From Ephemerocybe angulata (taxonomy: Eukaryota; Basidiomycota; Agaricomycetes; Agaricales; Psathyrellaceae), in assembly GCA_013368325.1 (NCBI GenBank), contig JAACJK010000067.1, forward strand, positions 248,001-312,000: a stretch of DNA of 64,000 bases, read 5' to 3'. Position 1 is the first letter of the stretch. The number at the start of each line of letters is the position of its first letter. Made by a program: the position numbers and the translations under genes. Below the pieces are notes generated by a model. The model saw only the letters and a list, made by a program, of their open reading frames with translations, was not told the DNA's origin and ran no database searches. Positions 21,408 to 32,753 of the stretch are shown in pieces.

Positions 21408-22748
21408 CTACCCGCGCCTCACCAACAACATCGCAACAGGCCACTCAACCATCACCTTATCAAAGAGCCCTGCACCCTGCCCAAGCTCGTTCTGCACACC
21501 CTCTCTCAAATCCTTCCAAAACCGCACTGCGATATCCCCACCTCCCACCATACTGGGGTCCACCATCTCATTTCCTCGTACCTCGATATCTGCTAGATCG
21601 CGTTCCAAGAACCTCGTGTCATCCGAGTGCTTCTTATCCTCAGGAAAGGCTTCGTGGTACGAATGCAGCGCGCTCGACGTGCGCAGATACCCCAAGACGT
21701 CGATCCAACGCCAATCTACTTTCATGATTGTTGGGTGGACGATTTGGGGCGCGTCGGTCAGGGATATGTCGGGTATGTCACGTTTGTCATCTACTCAGGG
21801 CAAATGATAATTCGCCTTGCTTCGTTCTGGAGGAACACTCACCTGTGAAGTAGAGGCGTTGAAAATCAACAAGTCCAACGTCCCCAGGCAGAACTGCGCT
21901 TGGAGCCGGGACGTCTACGAGAAGCCTCTCCAAGACTGTCCTCCCTGGGCGCTGGAAGTACGCGCCAACGCTTGTCGTCGAACCCCGGTCCGTGCCTTGC
22001 CAGAACTCGGTGATGCGCGGCGTCAGAGAAGGGAAACTCGAAAGTCGACTTTCTCCGTAGACCTAGTGTGTGTGTGTGTCTCAGCGGCAGCAGTATCAGC
22101 ACGTTAGGGAGTGAACGCACCCAAAAAGCGGCGACTCCTCCCTGGGGCCTCAAAACCCGCTTCGCCTCAGGCCAGACTTTCTGCCAGTCAAACCAATGGC
22201 AGGCCTGGGCTTCGTTTCCACTTCAGCATCTACGCTCTACAGTGCTCTCGACCTCTGTGTCGGATGTAACTGTACTTACCAGCTATCAACAGATCCACAC
22301 TCCCCTCCTGCGTAGACGGGATGTCCTCGGCACTCCCCTGAGCAAACATGAATTTAGTGTTGGCGGTAGCGTCGGTAGCGCTAGTCCTCGTCGAAGCCTG
22401 ACCCAAGGTGGATCTTGGTTTGTTCAAAAGGAACTCGCGAGCCTTGTCGAGCATTCCTGCCGAGGGATCGACACAGACCACCTCTTTGAACACTCCATCC
22501 AAATGCGATGCGGCTTGCCCTGTTCACTCGCACCACCAGCTCAGACATCTTCTACAATAAAAGGTGCATGAGTAAGTATGCTCACCTGTCCCACACCCGA
22601 CATCGACAGCACGGTCCCAGCGCGCAGAGGAGCCCATCGGCTGGTTCTTATAGTATTCGTGTATGTATTCAAATAGTTTTGGGGAGTAGGTGGGTCGGGC
22701 GGCTGCGTATATGGCTGCGTTGAAGCTTGACTTGGCGAAGGTCGCCAT
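21408..22748 (-). CDS. SAM-dependent class I methyltransferase (trans-aconitate-methyltransferase-like), 364 aa
   Basis: Five exons by my reading: 22748-22586, 22519-22280, 22209-22121, 22062-21843, 21790-21408; 364 residues. I chose ATG 22748 (MATFAKSSFNAAIYAAARPT) over the upstream in-frame ATG because the family begins there. SAM-binding motif I is VDVGCGTGQAASHL, built across intron 1. Motif II-like VVCVDPSAGMLDKAREFL, then AEDIPSTQEGSVDLLIAGAQ and ACHWFDWQKVWPEAKRVLRP follow, all typical of the Tmt1/trans-aconitate methyltransferase-like branch. The C-terminus is an alpha-helical fungal extension ending EWPVAMLLVRRG. Probably cytosolic; substrate unknown. Convergent with the CE1 gene, only 132 bp between stops. 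Confidence 0.85.
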
Positions 22749-23265
22749 TGGGGGTGATGGTAAAAGGCAAGATGCCCTGTCTTCTATCTGACTCACTGGC
22801 TCTTATGTACACTGCTCGGCCGATGATGTCCATTCTACAAATAGGCGCTCGCATCCTATTATCAGAATCTTCGCCGACTCGGACCTATGCGCATCGTGAT
22901 TCGTAAAGTAGATCGCGGCTAGCTGGAAGCAAGCTGGAAGATTGAAAGCTCACCTATCCTCTTGTAAGTAAAGCTCAAATTTAGCAGCTGAGTAGAGGCG
23001 ACCAGCCTCTGTCAGAGTCGTCTACCGCTTTCCACTGCCGAACAATCGACTCTGGTTTGCTCCGGCAGTCCCCATGACCCTTACAGATTCTATGAGGTGG
23101 TGAAATAGCGTTTGAAATAGCATAGAATCGCGAGTTTCGAGCGTTTAAGTTTCGCGAACGATATCGTGGTTGCGGAAAGAGTTACGGGAGTGTGGCTGTG
23201 GGAATATCGTAAGTAGATGCCACGCGAACTGAAGCGCTCATCTTGCATTCGTTCCGCCATTAAGT
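22749..23265. other. Divergent promoter region
   Basis: Lies between the methyltransferase (minus) and the sugar-transporter fragment (plus). No gene or repeat recognised. Confidence 0.5.
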
Positions 23266-24290
23266 ATGACGGGCTTTGCTGCACTTCCTCTGGCCCAGGA
23301 AGAGGGCAATTCGTCCCGGAAATTCAAAGGAGTTGCGAGGATTGTCGGACCACGATGGGCGAACCTCCCGACGATAACGGTTGGGCTGTTGGGTGTGCAG
23401 ATATTTTGGAGTGTAGAGATGTCCTACGGTATGTCGCCTTCGCTTCTACCTGCTTCAATGTTAAATTGGATCGCAGCATCCCCGTACTTGCTATCTCTTG
23501 GACTCAGTAAATCGAGCATGGCCATCGTATTCGTGGCAGGACCACTTTCTGGTCTCATCATGCAACCGTTAATTGGTATGTCAGTACGCTCGCGCTTGCA
23601 CTATCTCCGGAGACCAATATCCGACTGTCTTCTAGGTATCCTCGCCGATAGCTCAACCTCGAGATTCGGTAGAAGAAGACCCTACATGCTCCTGGGCACC
23701 GTCCTGTGCATGCTCGCTATGCTCCTACTCGGCTTCACCCGCCCAGTCGCCGCGATATTCACGAGTTTCGGCTCTCATGCCGTACGCCCCACTTCTCCGC
23801 AGCCACGGCGATACCTAACACCCAACTAGAACGATGTGTTAACAATATGGCTCGCCATTCTCGCCATCTACCTCATCGATTTCTCCATCAACGCAGGTAA
23901 TCCCGACTGTCCTGCTGTACGAACATACCGTAACCCCTGCTCCACTTACAGTGCAAGCCGTGGACCGAGCACTGCTCGTAGACACCCTCCCACCGGTAGA
24001 CCAGGCCTCCGGAAACGCATGGGCAGCTCATATGCTGGGAGTCGGAAGTGTCGTTGGGTTCTTCGTGTGCGTGATACGGCTTCCAGCCGGGCTGTAACTA
24101 ACGCAGACTGTAGTGGCAACGTTCAAGACCTTACTCGCGTCTTTCCGGTATTTGGGAAGACTCAGCTTGAGGTGCTGTCTGTAGTTGTGTCGTTCTTGCT
24201 CCTTGCAGGGCACCTTGCCATGGCGTTCCTCGTCAAGGAGCGGGTGTTACTAAAGGTGGAAGTAGACCCCGCAAGGTTCGTTACACTCCT
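23266..24290 (+). pseudogene. 3'-truncated sucrose/alpha-glucoside-type (GPH) transporter
   Basis: N-terminal half of a glycoside-pentoside-hexuronide family sugar:H+ symporter (plant SUC / S. pombe Sut1 pattern). Exons 23266-23428, 23477-23575, 23636-23781, 23830-23896, 23952-24066 and from 24114 join in phase. They give VGLLGVQIFWSVEMSYASPY, MAIVFVAGPLSGLIMQPLIG, the loop signature SRFGRRRPYMLLGT, NDVLTIWLAILAIYLIDFSI, NAVQAVDRALLVDTLP, GNAWAAHMLGVGSVVGFFVG and GKTQLEVLSVVVSFLLLAGH. After LVKERVLLKVEV (about 24270) the similarity ends, and the second six helices are not found downstream. Intact proteins are about 500-600 residues in 12 helices. Splicing is still perfect, so loss of the 3' half looks abrupt rather than by slow decay. 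Confidence 0.72.
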
Positions 24291-25699
24291 CAGGTTGGTT
24301 GCCGTTCTATCTTCCGTGCCACCAACGAGGGAGGGCGGGGACGACGTGGTCTGCAGAGATGAGCTTGGACTCATGACCCGTCCTTTATTACTGTCGGCGT
24401 TCTGTCCTTCCATTCAACTCCCTGTCCTTCATTTTGACTTCTCCTGGGGTCGCATTCTTCCCTCTATAATATTCATTTGCCATCATTTCTTCGTCCTGAT
24501 TTATTCACCATTGAATTTAAATTATTCACGTTCCTTTGGCTACACTTCGCACCCCCTCAGGCTTCCAGGAGTCAGCGGCCAGCCCACTACATTCCCCCTA
24601 GTAGTTGATTTGAAGCTTCACCTCATTCCTTGTTGTATTGTACTCTACTGCCACTACTATCTGCTTGTACTAGCTCGTTCAATATCTATCTGGGATAACC
24701 CTAGTTCTGTGACTTGCGAATTGCTTGCGAACTAATGTCAAGAGGCTTTCAGTCGGCTACTAATTTGCGTTGATTCCCGGGAGGGCTGTATAGGAAACTC
24801 ACGGGGCTGCTCTGCCTTGAACTCAATGCGGATGTAAGTGCCTATGAAAGAATGAATGAATATGTCTGACGTCTCGCATCGGTATACAAAATTTCGTTGT
24901 TTTAGCCCAGGCCAGGAAGCAAGTAGCCGTGGGTCTATTAGAGCAGAGAACGACTGTTTTCTCAAAAGCTCGAAATAGAGGCTGGTCAAGGAGACTAGCC
25001 GTGGGCGCCAATTCAATATTCAACCCCATCAAGTGCTATTCAATCAGCGTAACATGAGAAATGCCTCGGGAGGGAATCCGCTTCCTTCCCAACCTGCCAC
25101 TCTTCACCCTCTCCTCGTCCTAACCACCACCTCACCCATCGAGCTATCGAGGGCCCAGCACCATTCGCCAGTTCTGTGCCCCAACAAGAGATTACCGGTC
25201 CTTCTTCCTCCAAGTACATACGAACCCGGCAAGGCTCACTTCTGGGTGACTTCCCTGCCGTAGGTTCGACGTGGCCGCAGGAGACTTTTCCTCTGAGCTA
25301 CCCGACCGACAATGGGAGGCTCAGCAACATCTAAAACTGATACAACCCTCTGGAAGCACCCCCGTACCGACTGTTAGGTTTCTGGCACTGTTTGGAACGT
25401 GGTGCGCCGCAATGGCGGAATCTTCTCTCGCCGCCTTTAAGGCGCAGGCAATTTGGAATGTAAGGCAGGCGTCTTCCATGTAGCCTGGGCGATTGCTGAT
25501 TCAAACCATTACGCAGTACGCGGTACGCCCTTCTAAAGCTTTTAAACCAGAGGAGAGCAGCATTGATCAATTTACTCGCATATATCACAATCGCCGACAT
25601 CTCACCACCGTGGTATTCAGATTATAAGTAGCTGCACCATTGTTGTCAGATAGCTTTCCTCCTTCTGGCCCCGACACGCTACTCACTTGTTGAGTTCTT
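24291..25699. other. Region without a recognised gene
   Basis: Sequence after the transporter break and 5' flank of the DUF6533 gene. A stretch near 25540-25608 (EESSIDQFTRIYHNRRH, then a possible donor) could be an upstream exon of the next gene, but it has no in-frame ATG that I can defend. Otherwise nothing recognised. Confidence 0.4.
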
Positions 25700-27123
25700 C
25701 CTTCTTTAGGTTGTGGACTACATCCAAACTCTTCCCGACGAAGTAAGCATCTGTCTTCGTAATTTCCCAGCCATCTTCAAGTTCACACTTGGTATTAGGT
25801 TCGGCTCATGTGGACAGCACCGCTCAGCATCCCTAAACTGCTATTCATCGCTGTACGGTATTCAATCTTCTTCAAAGTTTTCTCCGCTATGGTAGTGCCT
25901 GGTAAGAATTCCCCTTCGTTTCATGAACCCTTTTAACTTGATGCTCATTTTCAGGTACTTTCTTTGCGAACGATTTTTCAGTCAACGGATGTCTTCGTTG
26001 GTTCAGGCTTACGGGTTGTAAGTTACCCAAGGGATCTGCATACTTCTATTCACTGAATAATCTTTAGCAACGTCCCTGTTTATTATGATAACCTCTGAAG
26101 GTCAGTGGCTTGGGATACGGGTGACAGCCGTTTCTAACCTGGCCACTCGACTCGCCCTTTCACAGCGATATTATTCTACAGGGTGTATGCCATCTCCGGG
26201 AGGGGCAGACGAATGTTTGTCGCTCTTGCGGTTCAATTTATAGTGAGTTTCCCTCGTCCGTTACGTTTCCATGACAGGGCCCAGTCTTACTTGACACGAC
26301 TAGGTTATCCATGCGGTGGTCGCGTATTTCGTTGGTGCACACATATCCTCAGTCAAATGTCAGTTTTACTCTTACACGCCATCCCGTATATCCTGTCTCT
26401 GGCATACTCTGACTAAGGTACCCTAGTCACAATTTCGCAACTACCGGCCGGAACCACCTGCATGATAATAAGCAGCAACGGCCATCTTAACTCAGCCGTA
26501 TATGCCACCCTCTTGGGCAGTGTCACCATTGCTATGTTTCTCATGGTAGTCTTCCTATTTCGCAAACACTGGGGCTTCCATAGCAAGCTCTTGACCGCTT
26601 TCTACAGCGATGGAATATCGTACTTCGTGTGCCTCGCAGGTGCGTCAGACTACGAGTCCTTGAGGAGTCCAGGCGGCGTGGGTACCATAGACTTCTGTCA
26701 CTGACCAATCTTTTTATGTTACTAGTGCTAATATCTGCCAACGTCGCCGTGAATTGGGTTGCACAGGAATCGTACAAGTTTATCCTTATACTGTGAGTCA
26801 ATACGTGGCCCGCTCCAAAAGGCGAACCGCAGATCTAATGACAAGCTCATTGCGCTGAAAGATTTGAAATGGACGCCCACGCCATCCTTTCCACCCGAAT
26901 GCTCCTCCACATCCGCAAAGTAGCCGACAAATCATTAGACGATATATCATTCTCCAGAATCATGGCGCTACTCCCAACAAGTACTGATATAGATCCAGGC
27001 CCTCAGCTTCCTCATCCAACGAGACGGGTGTCCGACAACCTATCTACTTTACGCTTCCGTGCCTTTGACTCACTGCCCGAGCCAACAGGCTCCAGCCTTG
27101 GAGCTCAAGCGCCGGTATCATAG
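25700..27123 (+). CDS. DUF6533 seven-helix membrane protein A (5' end unresolved)
   Basis: Nine exons read in consistent phase from VVDYIQTLPDE (25711-25743), through VRLMWTAPLSIPKLLFIAV, STSLFIMITSEAILFYRVYA, RRMFVALAVQFIVIHAVVAY, LGSVTIAMFLMVVFLFRKHW, KLLTAFYSDGISYFVCLAVL and NVAVNWVAQESYKFILILFE, to MDAHAILSTRMLLHIRKVAD and the stop at 27123. The DYIxTLPDEV start, the E-A-I-L-x-x-R-x-Y-A motif and the final S-x-R-M-L-L-H-I-R block are hallmarks of fungal DUF6533 proteins, seven-span membrane proteins of unknown function very numerous in basidiomycetes. All introns are short GT-AG. The first exon could not be fixed: an acceptor ends at 25710 (CTTCTTTAG) but no convincing ATG exon is visible. 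A paralogue lies at 29888-31683. Confidence 0.7.
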
Positions 27124-27194
27124 ACCCTTCCCCCTTTAGCAAGTTTACAGAGGGCTATCAGGCCGAATAAATGTTGGAGTGCCCGTTTCCCGCC

Positions 27195-27792
27195 CTAATT
27201 CATGAATAGCTTTCTCTGCATTTTCAACGCCCTCAGGAAGGCCGACAATCCTCGACTGATCCAGGCTTTGAGTAAACAGCTCCCTCGCCTTGGTCTGATC
27301 CCCAGACACCTGTGAAAACGGCGAGCACTTAGGGCCTTATGGGCGCTTCTAGAGTCAAGCAAATGCACCTCTCGAATCATGCCAAGGTTGAACAGCATAC
27401 AGGCATATGCTACTTCACACACCGGGTGCGTCGTAAAACGATCCCTTACGCACTCGGGACGCGATTTCCAGCCCCTTGTTCGCCCACGCCTCCAACACGC
27501 CTCAGCCTGAACGAGTGACTCTGGATCGTTCTTTGTGCGAAGAATAAGCTCGGATATGTTGCCCATCAACTGTGCTGCGCGGCACTGGTCTTCCGCGGTG
27601 GTAGCTTTAAATTGGGGTGGCGGGGGCATGAGGATAGAGATGGCCTGGAGGTACAGTGGCATCGCGTAACTGCATAGTGGGGGGGTGATCAAGTTAGGAG
27701 ACTGGAGAGCCGCGAGAGGGAGAGGTCGCCATCGTAGCCCAGCACATCGTCGTCGAGGTCGAAGAGGAGGGCAAATTGATCCGTTGGTGGCC
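27195..27792 (-). pseudogene. Fragment of a TPR-repeat protein (Mgr3-like)
   Basis: Minus strand. An upstream piece (about 27790-27700) reads FALLFDLDDDVLGYDGDLSL. After an acceptor-like CTATGCAG come YAMPLYLQAISILMPPPPQF, EDQCRAAQLMGNISELILR, SLVQAEACWRRGR and VCEVAYACMLFNLGMIREV. This resembles the C-terminal TPR region of Mgr3-like mitochondrial inner-membrane proteins that assist the i-AAA protease. The frame drifts (RTRGWKSRPECVRDRFTTHP is not family-like) and the N-terminal half with its membrane anchor is absent. I regard it as a decayed fragment; the family call is moderate. Confidence 0.5.
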
Positions 27793-28300
27793 CCACGGAA
27801 TGGCCGGTGACCAACCGGTGACCTAACTTACTCGGGCGCTTCCTCCTACGGTCTACGCCCGGCGCTCAGCTTCTCTTGCTCATCCTCAACGAACGCCCCC
27901 ATCTACACCCACTCCCACGACAAAAGAGAAGTTCATGGAGGCTCAGCCTGACGACGTCGACATGCAGCATGTGAAGAAGGGCTCCAGCATCCTGGGTCTC
28001 CACCCTCACTGACCGCCAGGAAGTAGCGCCCGCCGCATTTCCACCCATCCAGCAGCCCCCACCGAAGCTGAACCCACGCCCGCCTACCTTTAGATCTAGA
28101 CTCTCCCCGCTATCGTGACCAGTTCGTCTAATGAAGGGTCTTTGCTACCCCAAGAAATCCACCTCCATGCACATGTGGGCTCGTCGTCATCGCCGTACCC
28201 GCCTCAGCACCATGTCCCAGCCCGCCGTCCTGCGCCGTAATGCGACCAACTCGGCGCCCTCTTCTTCCAGGCACCGGCGATTTTACCCTCAGTAGGACTC
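27793..28300. other. Region without a recognised gene
   Basis: GC-rich, Pro/Ser-coding in several frames. Possibly the degraded N-terminal part of the neighbouring MFS_5 copy, but no motif is readable. Confidence 0.35.
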
Positions 28301-29110
28301 ATTCTCCCCGATCGCGCTGTCTCCGTGCTCCTCGACGCTCGTCACCGGATTCCTCAGCGCAGGCCTTGCTGCGGCCCTCGTCGGCGTCTGGGCAGACTAG
28401 CAGTGCGTAGTGTCTCTGCGACTCGAGACGAAAGATACTGACATTAACTCTTCTACAGCAGCCGACGCAAACTCTACCTCGTCTTCTGCATAACATACAC
28501 CCTTTCCTGCATCTGCATAGCAGTGCCTTCCTTCCCTCTCCATCTACGTCCACCCTCTTCAGCGCCTTTGAGTCATGGCTCGTTTCCTCCTCCTTCTCCG
28601 CCGGTGTTATCCCAGCCGCCCTTTCCTCCATCATGGGCCGTGCAACGTTCACCAACGGGCTCGTCGCGCGTCGCAACAACAGCCGGGATCGTGAGCAACC
28701 AGCTCGTGGGGGCGACAGGCTCGGTCGTCGCTACTTACCTTGCGAGTGCAGGCTTGCTCGGTCTTGCGTCGGTCGGCATTCGGCCGGAAAACTGGGGCAA
28801 TGGCGGTGGACAGGCGGACACTGGACTTCTTGGTGCGCAGGTACAATATCGCCAAGCGGGGTACGCGTTTCTCCCTCAGGCTCTCTTGACCTGCTTCGAG
28901 GGCAGCACATACCTCTTTGTCTTCCTCCGAGTGCCCGCTCTGCAAGAAGGCAGCGCCCTCCCCAGCCTGCCCCTCGGCACGCATCTTCTCCGCCTTCACG
29001 ATCAGCACGATGCTTGGCTCCCTCATCTACACCACCCTCACAGCCCTCTCACGCGGTGCCCTCCAGGATCCCAGGCGAACAGGAGTACCTTCAGGCGGAG
29101 GTGGCTCGCC
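28301..29110 (+). pseudogene. Decayed MFS_5 / molybdate-anion-transporter-like gene, copy 2
   Basis: Same gene as 8330-9390 at roughly 90-95% identity over shared blocks (by eye). Readable parts: DRAVSVLL, VTGFLSAGLAAALVGVWAD followed by a TAG stop where the family has Q-H (28398-28400). Then the intron GTGCGTAGTG...CTACAG, the SIMGRATFTNGLVA region, TCFEGSTYLFVFLRVPALQE and, after a frame change, IFSAFTISTMLGSLIYT. Private lesions differ from copy 1: the TAG here, and a changed GLTQ segment. Both copies carry the same extra base just before the IFSAF segment (CTCGGCAC(A/G)CATCTTC). N- and C-termini missing. Non-functional. Confidence 0.72.
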
Positions 29111-29887
29111 ATTGATGGCGTTTGCAAAGCTGAGCAGTCTCGAGCCGCCTGCCCTCGCTGCACGCGTCAAATACCAACTTCCACGATGAGAAGCCCAGAA
29201 AGTTTCTGGGCGTTTTTTCTGTTTGATGATTGTGTCGGCATTTAGTACCCCAAGGTATACTGCACGGCACGTAAAGCTACTGTACGTCCCTCTCCCTTTT
29301 CTTTCTTCTGGGAAAGAACCCCGCGCTAATGTCGCGCCCTCACCGTAGGTCCGGGGACCACCCCAGAAACTGGCATTCGAGGCTCCGCCTGCAACTGCAT
29401 CTGGCCTTGAACTCTCCCTGCGCAGTGCACTTGATCCGAGCTTGGGTCAAGCAAGAGTAAATTCCAGCATAGCTCATTGGAAACTCGGGAGCCAGGCAGC
29501 AACGATGGCGCCCAACGTCGTAATGTGAGAGAAATATTGAGAGATATGGACTGCATTAGGCAAGCATTAGGTATTTTCGGTTTACCTTCCAGGTCCTTCC
29601 TAGACGCCGGTTCCCACTACATACTTAAGTTCCCATAGACTCTAAAACTTATATATGGAGACAGTGGACTGCATCCCGCGTTACCATGTTCCCAGGGAGG
29701 GTTCAATAACGCCGAGCGAATAGACTCTTACTCCGTCGAGTACTTATCCCTTGTTCTGGACGTTCACTGGCATTTTCGCCTTCACAGGATCCTTGACTGC
29801 ATGTCTGGCAAACAGACGCAGGGCGACTTATAGCTCCTTCACTGGCCGCGGCTGGAGTTCACCCTCGTACTACGGTTTCCGGGATAG
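29111..29887. other. Region without a recognised gene
   Basis: Downstream of the MFS_5 pseudogene and upstream of DUF6533 gene B. Short frames only. Confidence 0.45.
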
Positions 29888-31683
29888 ATGGTCGCTATAA
29901 TCCAAAAGTATTTCACTGCATCGTGTTTGACGCTCCTGGTACGTGGCCGACACACTCGCATCGCGCCTGATGATTAAAAATTACCTTTACTGCAGGTATA
30001 CGACTATGCTCTCACTTTTGAGACAGAGGCCCAGCTCACTCGCTCCAGTTCAACTCTTTCCCGCAGGTCACAACTATTTGGACATCACCATGGTCTACCG
30101 GCATCCCACTGTTCTATTTCGGCCGTTACTTGCCTATAATCGACGAAGCCATGCTAGTCTACTGTACGTTTTACTCTTGGCATATTGGTAGTCCCCTTGA
30201 TAGAGCTCTCATACCCGGGGGATAGATGGTCGCTCGACTGAGAGTGCAAAGGTATGGCTTTCTCAGAGGAAAACAGGCCTTGGTTTTCATCTTCTTATTC
30301 TCCAGACATGCGAAGCTGTATATAAGACTGCAATATGTAAGCAATGCTGTTTATACTGTGAAGCACTTGACTAATACACATCTATGATACCTAAAGGGAT
30401 GGCGTCGGTGGGAGGCATTGCGTGCCATGGTATGTGCGACCAATATGCGAATTGCGAAGTCAACATCGGATTCTGACGTTGGTGCAATCAGTGATCATAT
30501 ACTTGCACACATGTGCCCTCTGGGGTCGCACCCGTTTCGTCGTCTTCCTGCTCGGAAGTCTCCTTCTGGTAAATCATCTTCTCTCTCACAGCGGGTTCGA
30601 TTCAATGACATTCTCGCACCAGGTAGCCAGCCTTGCAGTGATTGTGCTGACCGCACTGCAGGGCATCACCATATTTTGTGAGGCCTATTCCTTGCACTTA
30701 CTACTAACTAGGCTAATGTGAATTGACGCTCCGACAGTTCTGGGGGCTTACGACCAACCGCTCGCGCCCACACCAGGATGTCGAATTATGTCTAGAAAGG
30801 CTCCATATTTACAAGGAATATATGCCGCGGGGGTAGCCGCTGAGGCAGGTGCGACTTCTCCTTCGGAGGCCTCGATAATATGTAGACTGAGAGACCTTCG
30901 ATAAACAGTGACGGTGGTGCTCATGCTGGCTCGTGGTCTTCAACACGGTACGCTCATGAGATGCTCAAAGCAGCAGCCAGACCCACTTCTGACGCTACTC
31001 TTCCGACTCATAGTACGGCAGTCAAAAGATTCGTGGGTGTTCTCGCTCTATGGGACCGGTGAGTCCGATACCTACAATTGGCGGAATGGGGGCTAACAAA
31101 GGATTGGGAAAGGTATCTTGTATTGTGTCGTGATATTGAGTAGATATCTTGGGGTTTCGTTTCGTGGCACGATGGTCACTGATTTGGTCTACCCCCAGTC
31201 CTAGGCATTGCCAATGTAGTCCTGCTCAGCCTACCTGCAATGGTGTGTACCATCAATGACAGTGTCGAGCAGCAGCCAAGTTACTGACGACCATATGCAG
31301 GTCAGCTTTGCAACGGTTCTCGCGCCGTAGGTTCCACTTCCACCCCTAATTACTAGCCCACGCATTAACCTACCACCTCGCCACTCTGTAGTCTCCAGCA
31401 CGCGATGAAGTCCATTCTATGCAGCCGGCTTATGTTTGCGATCCTTAAGCGGCGCAATATGGTCCATCGCAATACAGTGCGCAATTTGGACCCGTCCATC
31501 GAGCAATCGAGAATCAGAAACGTGGGGGAGCAATCGTTTACCTCGATTGAAGAGTACCCCAGACGCACGGTAGATGTGATCGAGCTCCAGGCCTCTGAAG
31601 GCGAGTCGACTGGCAGCTATAATACTAGAGCCTATGGTTCCGTCGGTAGCCCTGACCCTCCACAAGTTGAGCTTAGTAGATGA
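29888..31683 (+). CDS. DUF6533 seven-helix membrane protein B (possibly damaged)
   Basis: Exon 1 (29888-29938) IIQKYFTASCLTLL and exon 2 (29996-30028) VYDYALTFETE join in phase. VTTIWTSPWSTGIPLFYFGR and YLPIIDEAMLVY resume at 30067 after a 38-nt segment that begins GC, too short and with an odd donor for a normal intron. Later exons read CEAVYKTAIWMASVGGIACH, VIIYLHTCALWGRTRFVVFL, LAVIVLTALQGITIFF, VTVVLMLARGLQHVRQSKDS, WVFSLYGTGILYCVVILILG, IANVVLLSLPAM and SLQHAMKSILCSRLMFAIL, then a hydrophilic tail to 31683. These are the DUF6533 landmarks in order. Between 30164 and 30312 I could not find an in-frame path. So it is either a gene with two unusual introns or a recent pseudogene. Confidence 0.6.
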
Positions 31684-32410
31684 CACAAATGATAAATCCC
31701 ACGTTGACATTGGTAAATTGTTAATAAATGGGCGGATGCGATGACGGGGCGCTCGTCGGCGAGGGGAGAAAAGAGCTGGTGAGGCCGTCGAGCGGCCCGC
31801 AGATTAGATCAGATTCAACGTCACTCTATGAGGAATCGTGATTAGTTGCTCTGGGCGCTTAACCACAAGTTACCCACCAAAATTCTTTCCTATACCAGTT
31901 TAACAAGATTTTTTGCGTCAGCATCTATTAGGGATATAAAGAAGCTCTAGCCTGAGGCGTGGTAAGAGTCCTTTGTCAAGTGCTGAACAATTTCACTGCG
32001 GATGATGTCTTCGCACAGTGTCATCAAGATCCCCGAGGCTGAGCGCTCAGCGCTCATACAATTACGCAACCACACGGCCTCCTACATTGGTACAAGGCAG
32101 ATATATCACTCGTATAACTGTTCCTGTGTGGGTGGCCATTGCGGGGAATCTAAGGCTTTTTAAAATAGGCCATAAGGTAATGTGTTTGTAGACTGTCTCG
32201 TACGGGCGCTTATTTCGTTGTCTTAGCATCCCTGTACAAATCTCTCAGGGTGCGTTAGAGCGGGGATGAACCAGGCTCCCAGTCCCATCCTTTAAGAGTT
32301 GTCCTGGCGTGTATCAGACTTCTGTACTTGGTCGCTGGGTGCCAGGTGGCCGGCCGGCGGCGCCTAAAGACTAACGCGGAACATCCCAACAAGCGATAAA
32401 AAAGAATGGA
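31684..32410. other. Region without a recognised gene
   Basis: 3' flank of DUF6533 gene B and the pol III termination region of the tRNA (see next entry). No open frame of interest. Confidence 0.5.
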
Positions 32411-32498
32411 TAGCAGCAACTCGTTTCGATCGAGTGACCTCGGAGTGACACGCGTAATACGCTATGAGCCCCGCGCGCTACCACTGCGCCATGCTGCT
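32411..32498 (-). tRNA. Initiator tRNA-Met (CAT) with a 16-nt intron
   Basis: Minus strand. Acceptor stem AGCAGCA/TGCTGCT (A1:U72 pair), D arm GCGC-AGTGGTA-GCGC, anticodon stem CGGGG/CTCCG (one G-U), loop C-T-CAT-A, then a 16-nt insert GCGTATTACGCGTGTC at the canonical 37/38 position, variable AGGTC, T arm ACTCG-ATCGAAA-CGAGT and discriminator A. The A1:U72 pair and the AUCGAAA T-loop (A54 in place of T54) are diagnostic of eukaryotic initiator tRNA. Mature length 72 without CCA. A run of six Ts lies just downstream on the minus strand (about 32403-32398), a good pol III terminator. Confidence 0.93.
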
Positions 32499-32753
32499 AT
32501 GTTATACCTGGTTTAAAAGCCCTGAGGAAAGAGCGTTCAATGACCCCGGATAATGGATTGCGGCTGATGATGAACATCAACCACGGGTCAACCGAGTCTC
32601 TCTTTCCCCATGGCCTGCAAGTTCTCCCTGTCTCCTGGTCATTAGCGATCGGAAGACTCGTCATTATATCGCAGACTAAATCATGTGGGGCTGTAGGTAT
32701 GAGCCTGAGACCGAGTCGATCAAGGGGTGTATGACTACGTCTCGCCCCTCAAA

